A stretch of DNA of 64,000 nucleotides, from contig NW_002060948.1 in assembly GCF_000150275.1 (NCBI RefSeq), forward strand, positions 1,415,328-1,479,327, written 5' to 3'. Under the pieces are notes generated by a model. It was not told the origin of the DNA and ran no database searches. It saw only the letters and a list, made by a program, of their open reading frames with translations. Position 1 is the stretch's first letter, and each line of letters starts with the position of its first letter. This stretch comes from Trichoplax adhaerens. Lineage: Eukaryota; Placozoa; Uniplacotomia; Trichoplacea; Trichoplacidae. Positions 24,001 to 36,300 of the stretch are shown here, piece by piece. The translations under genes and the position numbers were made by a program.

Positions 24001-26451
24001 ATCAGACAAGTGAAAATGTTAAACCAGTAATATTTCACCTCACGATGAGCATATATTGTTACTGAAGTAAAGATGGCATTCATTAGATTTAATGCTAGAA
24101 CCTAGTACTAGATTTACACATTTATTGTACTGTAGGGCATCAATGATATGGATTGTTGGAGAGTATGCTGAGAGAATTGATAATGCTGATGAATTACTCC
24201 AGTCATTCTTGGACGGTTTCCACGATGAAACAACACAGGTATAAATGGATATAAAGTAATAAATGATCCTCTTGCTATGTTCTAATTCCTTATATTAAAA
24301 TCTATAGGTACAACTACAGTTACTCACTGCCATTGTCAAGCTCTTTTTGAAGCGTCCAGCCGATACACAGGATCTTGTTCAGTCTGTTTTGAGTTTGGTC
24401 ACGCAAGAAAGCGATAATCCTGATCTGCGTGATCGTGGCTATATTTACTGGCGTCTATTATCAACGGATCCAGCAGCTGCCAAAGTAAGATGAATTTATT
24501 AATTAATTTTCTCATTACGTTCTGACCATTACATTTACCTTTAATTGTAGGAAGTAGTATTAGCTGAAAAACCTTTAATTGCTGAAGAAACCGATTTATT
24601 GGAGCCTACGCTACTTGATGGTATTATTATTATTTATATATGTAAACTATACTACGTAATCATATAGTATAAGCGGCGCTCTATAATCAAACTATCTTAC
24701 TGATTCTCATATTACTGTATTTCCTTATTTTAGAGTTAATGTGTCATATATCAACTTTGGCCTCTGTTTATCATAAGCCTCCTAGTTCTTTTGTTGAAGG
24801 AAACTCACCCATCAGAAAGCTTCCTATACCGCGTGAAAGGTACTTTGCATTTTTAGGTTAAATTGTTACTGTGAAGCTTATATTTGATGTAATTTGTTAT
24901 TTATTTACAATAGCACTACCTCCTCAGATAACACTGATGCAGCTGAAAACCAAGTTCAAACACAACAACAACCTGCTGCTGCCGCCCCTGCTCAACCTAC
25001 GGTAATTTCTACACCTCAAGAGTCTGCTGTAGCAATGGATCTATTAGGCGACTTAGCATCCTTTGACTCAACACCATCTACAACTGCCAACGACATGTAC
25101 GCTCCAAATGTGCAACCTGCTGGTAGCAGTGTAATTGATCTGCTATCTGGTACCTTGGATTCATTACAAATGGGTGGCAATACAGCTGGAAATCAAAGTG
25201 GCGGTCTTAGTAGTCTTTCGGATATGTTTTCGACAGGGACTTCTACATTTTCTGAACCGAAAGTGGTTTGGCTATCTGCTGCTCAAGGCAAAGGCTTAGA
25301 GATTAGCGGAACATTTTCCCTCCGTCAAAATGTAGTCCATATGGATATGACTTTCACGAATAATGCAATGCAAGCGATGGGTGGATTCGCGATTCAATTT
25401 AACAAGAACAGGTTCCGTTTTAATTTTAAAACATTATTCCCCTCTTTTACAGTGAGATATTGCCATTTACTAATGATTCTTTTATATGAATAGTTTTGGT
25501 CTTGTCCCTGCAGCACAATTAGAAGTTAGATCACCATTGCCACCAAGACAAAGTGCTGATTCTTCACTTCAGTTGAAGCCTTGTACGTATACTACTTTCG
25601 ATATTTGCTTTTATATTTACACATCATGATAAATACTAATATTTGTTTCTTATTTTGTGTGATTTAAAAAAGTGGGCGCTATCCTTAAAATGGATCCATT
25701 GAACAAACTTCAAATTGCCATTAAAAATAGCATTGATGTATTCTATTTTGATGTATTAATACCGTACCATGTATTATTTGTCGAGGATGGTAAGCTGGAA
25801 AGTAGGGAATTTCTCACGCAATGGAAGGAGATACCAAATAATAGCGAACGCTCTTTCGATATCAACAATGTACCAGCTTCATCAGGTTAAAGTTAGATAA
25901 TTAAATTGTGATATACGTCGTAAACATAAAAAATTAATTGCGTGATTGTATAAATTCTTCCAGACGCGATCGAGAATAAACTTAAGATGAGCAATGTATT
26001 CACTGTTGCTAAACGTAATGTTGACGGACAAGTAAGTTATAGAACTTTTCTTAACTAGTAAAGATTTATGAAAAGCTTATCGACGTTAAATCTACAGTAC
26101 TGAACATTAAAAGTATACTGCGATTATGATTAAGTTGTCTGACTGATGCCATATACGTTAAAAGTGTAATGATTGCTTAAATTTCTAATGTGACTTTTAA
26201 ACTTTCAGAATATGCACTATATGTCATTGAAATTTACGAATAACATATTAGTGTTGGCTGAACTAAAGATCCAATCTGGAAATCCAACTTTGAAGGTATG
26301 TAGATGATTTGGATGTAAAATAAAACTAATTGTTAAATTAATTGATACGTAATTGACCACTTTTGTCTTTTTGTAGCTGGCCCTGAAGAGCTCAATTGCA
26401 GAAGTTCTCCCTGGAGTCTATCAGGCCTTTGAGTTAATTTTGCACAGCTAG
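21060..26451 (+). CDS. AP1B1: AP-1/AP-2 complex subunit beta (beta adaptin)
   Basis: Large subunit of the heterotetrameric clathrin adaptors at the trans-Golgi, endosomes and plasma membrane. Outside vertebrates one beta usually serves both AP-1 and AP-2. Twenty-three in-phase exons give 939 residues: 21060-21096, 21300-21405, 21661-21796, 21895-22140, 22244-22368, 22480-22548, 22662-22728, 22805-22883, 22971-23043, 23124-23264, 23437-23512, 23588-23677, 23773-23861, 24136-24238, 24308-24484, 24551-24620, 24734-24839, 24914-25411, 25494-25582, 25673-25885, 25964-26031, 26209-26295, 26377-26451. Start [14 protein letters not shown] is the family N-terminus. Residues 1-590 are the alpha-solenoid trunk, near-identical to human beta1 and beta2. 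Residues about 597-710 are a Gln/Ala/Ser-rich hinge, and 711-939 the sandwich-platform appendage. Intron 1 has a GC donor. The N-terminal third is slightly closer to human beta1 ([15 protein letters not shown]). Confidence 0.97.
21097..21098 (+). other. AP1B1: GC-type 5' splice site, beta-adaptin intron 1
   Basis: The first coding exon ends AAAAAAG and the intron begins GCAAGTAG. Joining to the acceptor at 21299 gives KKGEIFELK, the invariant family sequence. The alternative GT four bases downstream would create an immediate stop (AAG-TGA) after joining. This is the textbook GC-AG donor consensus. Confidence 0.9.
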
Positions 26452-29016
26452 ATTAAAATTTACGTACTTTAAATTAGAAAAAATACCTGATAGCTTCGAT
26501 TACAGTTATGTAAATGTTTTTACTGTAGACAACTTATTAGTGTCACCTCTGTTGGCCGAGACTGTTATTTCTCGCAGCTTCTGTATTTGACAACGCGTAT
26601 AATGAATTGCTTAGTATTCTGACTCTATTGGTTGGTTACAGATATTTTTCCTACTAGTCAACTTTAAGATTTGTAATTCTGACGTAAAAGTACATTCGAG
26701 TAGCACTTGTGGTAAGCTAATGAAAAATAATATAATCTTATAAAGTCTGAAAATAAAGAAAACATGATAATATGTTAGTATGTACGTTTTTTCTTGTTCT
26801 AATTGCGCATTTATATTCGTACTATTAATTTGCAGCAGTATTTTATTTCAATTTATTTATGCATTTATGTAGCTCAACAGTAATTGTTGCAGATATTCAA
26901 GTGGTAATTGCATACGTATGAGTTTAGTACTGTATTTATCCCATCCTTATGTTTAGAATGCTCATACTGTTAATTGTTAATATAAGCAGTAAAAGAATGT
27001 TGCGATATGGTATAAACAGTATGAAAAAGGTAACGTGCGTCGTACATGATTCGATGGGTGGCATTGCTACGTTCTATCACACTGTACATTTCTGGTTTGT
27101 ATACCCGTATGATTATAGAATTTAGCGTTCACTATTATAGTAATGTGAAATACGGTATGTATTTAATACCAGTCTACTTTACGTAGTGGTTTATTCTTTG
27201 CCATGAAGTGTAGTGCTAAGCTCCTAACGTGATAGTCTAATGCAGTTAGTCTACGATGGCGTCAATGGAAGACTTTATCCAGTAGTCTATGACGGTAGAT
27301 ACGCGTACTTGCTTACGATATACAGTATGCAGTAATATATTATTATAAACATGCGCAGTATTGGACATCTACGGAAAAATTATTTTATTTGATTATACTG
27401 TAAGTTACATGGCAATGGTGTGATTCTTTTTGAAGTATAGAAAACTATTATACAGTATATAAAACCTAGATAAGTTTTAGGTATAATCAGCACCCTTTAG
27501 TTTATAGTCTGGACATTAATATTTATTGTAGTTATGATAACTATAGAATTCGATCATAATGTTTCAGATACAGTTCAGGCAGTCCTATACATTGCACACG
27601 AGACTATACAGTATACACATGTTACAGCATTAATCGAAAGTAAAATTGACTACGATAGCTTGAAAGATCTCAATCGTATGTACAGTATACTTATCGTATT
27701 GTTACCATAGTGTTCATCCGATATATGGCCGATGATATAATACATTATATTTTTTTAGTATTAATATGATATTTTATTTCATAGTATTCTATTCAATTAC
27801 GAGCTTTTATTCTATACTACCTATGCTTGAATAGGTGCTCGATACAATTGTTTGAATTGAACAATGTCCATGAGAGTTGCTATTGGTATCTTCGCGTTAG
27901 TAATCTTTAATACAGCGGGTAGGGAAGCACAATTTAACCTGGCAAACAATTGACATCAAAATAATGAGTATTGTTCATTATCTGCAGGTATCAACATAGC
28001 TTGAAAATTGTTATTTACTGCTTATGATCTTATTTTTATTATGACGTCTATATTATCCTAATTTTTATAATTTTAATATACAACGCGTCATATGATCGTA
28101 AGTGAATAAACTATTTGCAGTATCAACAAAGAGTCTTGTGTAATTTAGATATTATAGTGTACAAGAAAGAATAGTAACATAAATTTTTCCTTGAATCTAA
28201 ACCAGTTTACCTATCAAATCTCGTTAAAGAACCGTTGATATTGCGTATAAGTCAGTATCAATGTCGCCATATCAATTGATCCTTAGGAAGCCGAAAAAAA
28301 TTACTTAATTGTGGTCTATAAAAGTTAGGCCGACCCCCTGTAAAGTACAGTTAACAACATAGAGGCAACAAGCCTATCACCTGGTAACGTCGTCGTCATT
28401 ACTTTTGTGACCAAATTTTATATCGAAATAAATTATCTACTTCAGATATGACTTCAACAAACATTATCTTCAAACTTGGTTAACGTTGGCAATTGGTTAT
28501 AAGTCGAAGTTTATTTCATTTCATATTTGGTTACCACTCCTTTGGTATTTGTTACCAACGAAAGAAATGTCATAAGACCATTGTATGGGACTGAAATACT
28601 TTGTTATACATTTTGGAACAATTTGATATAAATATCGTTGTATTGGCTTATCCTTTTAAAAAATATATTTTAGTTTTAAAAGTGGATCGTATACTCTTAA
28701 TCATTTTATTACTGGAATAAAGCTTTTATCACGATCTAAAAGATGATTTTATTCATGAATAATAGCAAATAGAGCAATTTACAACATTCTGACTATCTAC
28801 AACTATACTATTAATATGGTTTAAATAACTTTTATTAAATGAGGTAGGCTGGATTTTTTTGTTATTTTTAACGATAGAATGGCAAGGGTACGAATCTAAA
28901 CGTAATTAAAATCCTTCATTTGCTAATTGTAAGCTCTATATATTTGTAAGTTGGCAACCATATTCATTCAAAAACTATTCAAATCATCTTAAACATCGCC
29001 CAGACTCTTTCGAACA
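26452..29016. other. Intergenic sequence, nothing recognised
   Basis: About 2.6 kb downstream of beta adaptin. An AATAAA signal about 300 bases after the stop (near 26752) could end its transcript. Otherwise I see only AT-rich sequence with scattered CAGTATA motifs and no exon-like segment. Confidence 0.5.
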
Positions 29017-29550
29017 ATGGCGTCCAGTAAAATAACATTGAAAAATGATAATAAGCGTGGTAAAGATGTCGGACTTGATCTTTATAGTTTTGCTTTACGA
29101 ACTAGATTAATGAAAACCGAAGAAGCTATTGGTGTCATTAATGCAAGAGAAGAGAAAATATTGAGACAAGTGACAGACAGCATTGACAAATTAGCAAAGA
29201 AGTCGTTAGAAAAGTATCGTTTTGACTATAATGCAATATTGAAAATATCAGAAGAAAGCAGGCGTCGTAATCAAATATTCGCTGATAAATTACGCACATA
29301 CAAAGAAGAAGAAGAGCGTGTAAGAGTTTTGAGGCAAGCAAAGAAGATGAAAGAGAAACGTCGCTTTTTAGATGATGATTATTTACATTTACAGGTGAAT
29401 AAGTCAAATAATCATCACAATAATCATATAACGCATCCATATCAAGACAATCAAAACATCTTTCCACGTACACTCAAGTCGCATAGCAGTAGTTTTAAAT
29501 TAGTTAATAATAACATTAGTAATGATTTTCGTAATTCTAATGGTCATTAA
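29017..29550 (+). CDS. Unrecognised small coiled-coil protein
   Basis: Intronless open frame of 177 codons. I do not recognise the family. Residues about 20-125 are rich in Lys, Arg and Glu with regular hydrophobic spacing, typical of a long helix or coiled coil (for example EEKILRQVTDSIDKLAKK and YKEEEERVRVLRQAKKMKEK). The final 50 residues are low-complexity, rich in Asn, His and Ser. No signal peptide or membrane segment. A CAG-GTGAAT junction at codon 126 could serve as a splice donor, which would remove the Asn/His-rich tail. A TATATAT sequence lies about 80 bases upstream of the ATG. Probably real, from its length and amino-acid bias. Confidence 0.6.
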   Translation: MASSKITLKNDNKRGKDVGLDLYSFALRTRLMKTEEAIGVINAREEKILRQVTDSIDKLAKKSLEKYRFDYNAILKISEESRRRNQIFADKLRTYKEEEERVRVLRQAKKMKEKRRFLDDDYLHLQVNKSNNHHNNHITHPYQDNQNIFPRTLKSHSSSFKLVNNNISNDFRNSNGH

Positions 29551-32500
29551 GATAACACTCGTTGGATCTACAATTTGTGATGACATAAATCATAGCATAT
29601 AATACATTGCTAAGATTGAATTAATTTATCAAGTGTGATGCTAAGAAATTCCACCATTACAGCATCTATAAACATGCCGTGAAGAGAGATAATTCATTTT
29701 ATATATTCAGTTTTTCTGTTTCTAATTTATTGTTGATTATTTTCTTTGATGGACCTTCGTATAATTGTACCAAAATAGGTTATCGTACTGTTACTAAAGT
29801 TTACATGATGACTATAACAGTCGAATAAGTTAATGATTATGATCAAAGCAAATTTTGGGGCGAAATATCTTCACCAAAGGCTTGTTATGTCTAAATCTGT
29901 TACGCTATGATAGCTTCGAAAGGTAATGTTAGGGATCCTTCTAAACCTAATATTTACTATCTTAAAAATTATATACATTCATCGCCGTCTCAATCTGTTT
30001 TATTTCTATGCAAATCTAAATTGCGAACTTACGATCAGTTAAAACTGCTCTAATTTAAAATATCAAATTTGCTGAGTTAAGCAGTAACAGTTATGCCAGT
30101 ATGTGAGTATATGTACGCGAACTTGTATATAATTTTAATTAAGTCACATTTATTAAAAGGCTAACTGCTTAAGCGCTATCATATTATTATTTTCACCTTT
30201 AGCTCACATAGGCGGTGATAAATTCACTTTTAACTGTGATAATATGATTAGCGGTAACATTTTCTAGACTAAATCAAAGAAAACAAACAGGCAGCTGTCT
30301 TATGCAATACTGTTTACATCGATATCAATTATAATTATTAAATTTTTTAGTATTATGGCTATATTTGCAAGTCAATCACGAAGAAGAATTCTCTTAATTC
30401 GCTATCATGATTGAATGTATTATATCTGCTAGCTAATTTCGTTCTATTTTATTCATTTGACTTTAATGAAGATTTCATTTCAGTTTTATGAATAGACGCA
30501 ATCAATTGTAGATTGTAAAATTCAAGCTGTTTTGATATCCTTACTTAAAAATGAAACGATCTGCGGTTATAAATCAATGATATATACGGTGCCTAATCTA
30601 CGACATGTTTTAACTGACATAATTTTTAGTTCTACTTACATGACTAATTTTATTGTATTTAAAAGTATAAATGAATATAGCTTGAAGCCATTTTATGTCT
30701 TTTTAACGCTTTACGATCATGTTACTATCATGCATCTTGATATGCTGAAATTCGTTGTGATCTACTAATCATATTAAACTACTGTAGAAACTTTGCACTT
30801 TGTAGACATGAGTGTCCATTACCTTATGCTAAATTTTATAATTTGGTGAATTTCTCGTCGTTGAATAAACTAATCTCATATTATACAATTGATAAGAAAG
30901 TGTGCTTTACTTGAAGAGATTACGGTTAAACGTGATCAAGGGTAAATATCGTGCTAACTAGTCATTATGTTACAGCTTTCAAGTTTTTACTTCATAAGAT
31001 GACAAATAGATTCGTGAAATAATTTACTTATTATTGGTCATTGTAAGAAATAACGTTGACAGTAGCTTGATATGCAGCCTCATCAAGACGTTGGGCTAAA
31101 GAAAATAAGAAATGTAGCTCTTGTCCATAACGTTTTCTAAACGGTATCAGTTTTAATTACTATCTTAAGTAATGTAATTGGAGTTTGACGTTGTAACGCA
31201 ATGTCTTACTCTATTTTAACTCGCATTGACCAAATTAGTTAAGTATTTTTGCAAATTTGGTACAATTGATATTACAGACACTGTAAAAATTCTACTGATA
31301 TAATTTTCAATATTAATCATTTAATTATATGATTAGAAATGAGATTGAGATTCAGTTTATGTGATATCGAAATTTAATTTAAGCTTCGTATAATATTCTA
31401 CCACCATTTTAGCCAGCACGATTGCACACTCGTAGAAAGAGAGTCTTCTTAGCATTAAATTGATCTTTTTTATTTATAATCCATTTGTAACAAGATTAAT
31501 GTTGTCATCATCGATAGGCTGTACGCTACATTACTACTATCAACGTTGAAGTATGTATAAATTGAAAGATATACTTTTCAGTTTTATTTAGCTACAAATT
31601 TTTTGAAATATTTATACTTAGTGGTTTAGTCAAAAAAATAAGTAAACACTTTAAATATGTCGAAAATGTACTTTTTGTGGCATACTTATTATATACCCTG
31701 CGAATGAATAAATGAAATGTGCAATTGATCTATTAATAATTCTGATCCTGATTAAGGTTGCTGTAACCCATTTAAGCGAGCAACGTTTTTATACCGTAGT
31801 ATTTTATACGAGATATCCATTTCAAAAAGGAAATTAGTGAGGAAAACGATCGTTGCCAACTACAGTAGGCGTTATTACACTCCATACGCTGTCGCTTATC
31901 CTCGATTATACTGAATATTGTAATTATGATTAGGCAAAATTAACGATATGCCACTTTATGATTATAATGATCAGACTGGATTTGTATGAAATTCTGTCAA
32001 CGAAAAAGTAGACGGGACAGAATTTGTCCCGCTTCATGGGCATTCCTTCACCATTTATGTACAGTAATGTTATTTTTGTATCCGATATTTTAGTAAAAGT
32101 ATAAATTGAAATTTATTGCTAGATATTTGGATAACTACAGTATTCGCCCGTTGATTTTAGTTCCATTTTTCCCCAGTTAAAGTAAGTATTTAAAACCAAA
32201 TGAAAGACGCTGTAACTACAGTACTGTACTGTACTGTAGAAGGCAGAAAATGTAGTTTCTAATACCATATATTATTATAGGCTACTGGAACGGATTCGCG
32301 AGTAGTTTTCTAAAGTATTTATATGAACTTTAGACTGAAGCTTTACGCAATTGGCACGATTTGATCTGATTCAAAATTCAGACCTTGAACATACTGTACA
32401 CTAAAAAGAAAGTTCGGGCTATAAAGAGGCCGCCTGTTGGTGTCCGCAAAACTGTGTACGCTGACCGATCCTCTTTCTAGTCATTCCACTATACACTACT

Positions 32501-32835
32501 ATGTATAGTGCAATCGTCTATCGTACGAAATAAAGCCATCCTAGCAGTTCATTTGCAAGACAACCTTGAATATCTTTGGATATCGGACAGTGAATCACTG
32601 ATGAATAAAGTAGAAGTATTGAAGTGAAAATTGAACAGTTTTTTCAATGGAAAATTCAATCTTTCACAAGTTTCTTTCCCAACTTTCCCACATCACAGAC
32701 TGCGCACCTCCATACTATAAGGTGCTATACTGCGCGTACAGTACTACACCGTCCATTGTACAGTATGCGCTATTTGTCATTCGTAAATGCAACCCAGGTT
32801 CAGGCATAAGGAGTCCGCTGACTTCCAGTTCACCT

Positions 32836-32877
32836 TACTACAGTACACAGTACTGTACTGTACTGTACTGTACTGTA
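32836..32877. repeat. TACTG pentamer run
   Basis: Six or so consecutive TACTG units preceded by CAGTACACAG. This is the same motif as the 19-20 kb block. It lies about 50 bp left of the 53-bp tandem array. Confidence 0.9.
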
Positions 32878-32924
32878 GCCTTGTCCTGTAGTAAAGTACT
32901 GTACGGATTCGTCAGCTTTCAACG

Positions 32925-33193
32925 GATCGTTTCAGCTCATCGCTTCACTTCACTTTGGTTCCATAATAACGAAACAGATCGTTTCCGCTCATCGCTTCAC
33001 TTCACTTTGGTTTCCATAATAACGAAACAGATCGTTTCAGCTCATCACCTCACTTCACTTTGGTTTCATAATAAGGAAACGGATCGTTTCAGCTCATCAC
33101 CTCACTTCACTTTGGTTTCCATAATAACGAAACAGATCGTTTCAGCTCATCACCTCACTTCACTTTGGTTTCCATAATAACGAAACGGATCGT
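32925..33193. repeat. 53-bp tandem array, five copies plus a partial
   Basis: Five nearly identical units start GATCGTTTC.GCTCATC and contain CTCACTTCACTTTGGTTTCC (or a close variant) and ATAATAACGAAAC. A partial sixth unit follows. Copies differ by single substitutions and 1-base indels, so the array is young. It ends about 170 bp before the UBXN1 start codon. Confidence 0.95.
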
Positions 33194-33362
33194 GTTGGGC
33201 CTTGCAGAACAAAATTTCTTGATTGCATTCTTGCTTATTTGCCTCAAGACGTTAAAGACAAATTCATCTTTAGATAATACTTATACAATAATAAGTCATA
33301 TCGTTCCAAGGACTTCATAAGTTAAGCTTAGAGTATACGTACATTACTAGTCAATCGTCGTT

Positions 33363-36300
33363 ATGGCAGATCCATTGATGCTCGCAACATTGATCGAACT
33401 AGGCTTCGATCGTTCTAAATCGTAAGTTTTCCATTGACAATCAACCAGTTATGCTAATGAAGCAAGAGTACACCAGTAGCATTAATTGGCATCATATGTC
33501 TATCATCGATAAACTATCTCGATCATATATCAACTTATTGATTGCTGTACCAATACTAATGAATTAATATACGTATAATAATTGACTAATGCAGTTGTTG
33601 AGCTCAATCTTATCAAGTTCCCTGCTACGATGATAGTGTCGATTGACGTGGATAAGCAATACCTGAAATGGACTAATGATAGTCAGTAGACAATATACGT
33701 CTTACTGATTATTCACCAACATCGAAATACAGTATTCTTGATCTCTATTGCAGATGCTACTGACAAGCTACTGTAGCACCTAAATCTTAGCATAGATAAA
33801 ATATATATATCTTTGTTTAGAGATTGATAAATACCCAGCCAAATGAAAACGTGTCTTAGAGTCATCTAGATATGGAAGTTCGCCTGCCTATTTAGTTATC
33901 ATTTGGTCACTTCATTATTTACTATCGTAATTCAAATTATATGCGTTATGGTATCGTTATGAAAAAGAAATGACATCCAATAGTTTTTATTCATTGCCAG
34001 TGTAAAATCGTATGAGTATGATTTGTGAATGGGATTTATCCTGTTTGCAGATTTGACAATTGTATATACTGTTATAGTACAGTAGTCATACTTTAAAGGT
34101 AGGGTTATACAGGAATGTACTTAATTATGCTAATCACATCGTAGAATAATATAAAAATTAGGTAGAAAAGCGATTTTCTATAGAAACGTATTTGCGCCGT
34201 ATATCCGATGTGATCCCATACAGCCTAGGATGATTATACGTAATTATGATGGCAGTTTGAATATGAACTTTAAATTTATGTAATGGCTTCGGCTATAGCA
34301 TACCATCAGAAAATTTTTGGAAAGCACATTTAATCGCCTAAAAGATAGCTGCCCTACTACAATACATATCTTTCCGTTTGGATTATAGTGTTAAATTTCT
34401 CTCAATGCGCTAATGCGTAGATATAACGTTTTGATCAGTAAATGTTTAAAATGATAATCTAATTGAAATTTGAAAGTATATTACTACCTAAGCCATAGAC
34501 TTCTAGATACCTTGAGGTATCTAGAAGTCCATACCTTATCATACAGTAACCAGTAGAGATTGTACGCTCACTCATCCTCGTATTTATCTACGTACGAAAG
34601 CCACATGGAAAGCTTGCAAATATACATATATACCACTGTATAAATATAACGCAAACTGAATCATTTTAACTAGCATACTAATATCATATGAATTGCACTC
34701 CAAATTAAGACTAATAATATATAGAATATGTGTTAATACCGCCTATATCCTGCGTATTGCATAGATAAGCGTGCTATGGTACAGGTTACCTAAAAAAGAT
34801 GCTTGCGCCATCATAAATCCAATCGACTCTATGATATACATATGCGTACAGTATAGCTATTGATTATATACTACAATGAAATACATTTTGTTTTAGCTTC
34901 ATGTTTCTTGCCTAATATTATCTTGTCCTCTTTCATGTTAGTGAAAAAGCTCTAATAAATGTAAATAATCGCGGAATTGAAGGAGCGATCGATTGGTAAG
35001 ATGCTAGAATATCGTATACTTCTCGTACATAACATATATAAAATATACAGTATACTACCGTTTCATGAAATTGAACTTACTGCTAGTTATTGTGTCCGTT
35101 ACTTTGTACAAGTATACTGCTATAAAATATATTTATTAACAAAACGCTGGATTTGGTAGTTAATTCGCATCATATTTTGTAGTTACCATGATTAAATCGC
35201 TAGTATTATGCTGATGTCTCTTATTTCCGAATAGGATAATGGCTCATACAGACTCTAATGATCAATCTACAGATCCAACCGCAAGCGCGAATATGCAAAG
35301 TAATGTCACAGTATTAACAAGGATAAAGTGCCTACTTTATGAGCTTACAGAATTGAAATGTTTTTGAAGTTGATAGATACAGTATCGGGCTTTAACAGAA
35401 TTTGGATTAAAATTTATTACTATAATGTATCACTATATTATTATCCTACAGTATATAGCGATATTATTCTTGAACTATTATCAACTACTTTAACGAGAGC
35501 TTTGCTACTAAAATGCTGACACCCTGGGGTTGACAATTAGCCATATTGTCTATCATTTGAATGTACAGTAGACTACTCTATAATCATTTTTAATAAGTAT
35601 GTTGCATGATTTTTATGATAATTTGTAGGCCAGGAAGGTCAACCTAGCAGCGAAACGACTGTAAGGCAATATATAAATGCATAATTTATATTAGTCTAAA
35701 TTATAATCAGGCTGTATTGCAGTATTTAAAATGAATGAAATCTACTGATTGCTTATTCGTATAATACCCGTGCAATATTATAGGCAGAAACCAATCGTCC
35801 GCTAACGGAAGAAGAAAAGAAAGAAAAGCTAGAGAAGTAGGAGATAATGCTTTAATCTACATTTAAATATTTATGTCGGAGAATGTTAATACCACATAAT
35901 TTGGCATCTACAGTATTGTAAATCCCGAATTCACCTTTTATATCTTAGACTGGAATCTAAAATTAAGGAAAGACGTAGACTGCGAGAAGCTGAAGAACGT
36001 AAGGTAATCTTTGATTTGAATTATATAGGCAAATGCAAGGACTACTAGAAGAGAGTACATCGAAGGTTCTCTTCTAGTAATTTTTGGTAAATAAAGCAGA
36101 GTTGAGTTTGTAGAAACAATTATTCTGTCACGACTAATTATAGTATTAAACGCATACTATCTTAGTTTTTATATAACTATGAAAATTTGAATATCCGTTT
36201 TACGATGTTAATTATATTACCATAAATTGATAGCTTGAGAAAGATCAAGAAATAAGTCGTCGGGAATCTGGCAAAATGATTACAGATGTTAAAAGAAAGT

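Larger units (their letters stand above)
29551..33362. other. Intergenic sequence ending in repeat arrays
   Basis: No exon recognised. The right part carries a small CGGGACA hairpin (32013-32031), two TACTG pentamer runs (32219-32239 and 32836-32877) and a 53-bp tandem array. The frames at 30532-30768 and 32647-33177 are not supported as genes; the second is mostly translation of the tandem array. Confidence 0.5.

Noticed and set aside
30532-30768. 78-codon plus-strand frame downstream of the coiled-coil orphan
   Set aside because: Composition typical of AT-rich random translation; no motif or splice context.
32647-33177. 176-codon plus-strand frame before UBXN1
   Set aside because: Its C-terminal half is the 53-bp array translated in shifting frames; no start context or homology.
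34498-34529. MicroRNA precursor at the UBXN1 intron 1 hairpin
   Set aside because: A 14-bp stem is too short, and placozoans are reported to lack canonical microRNAs.
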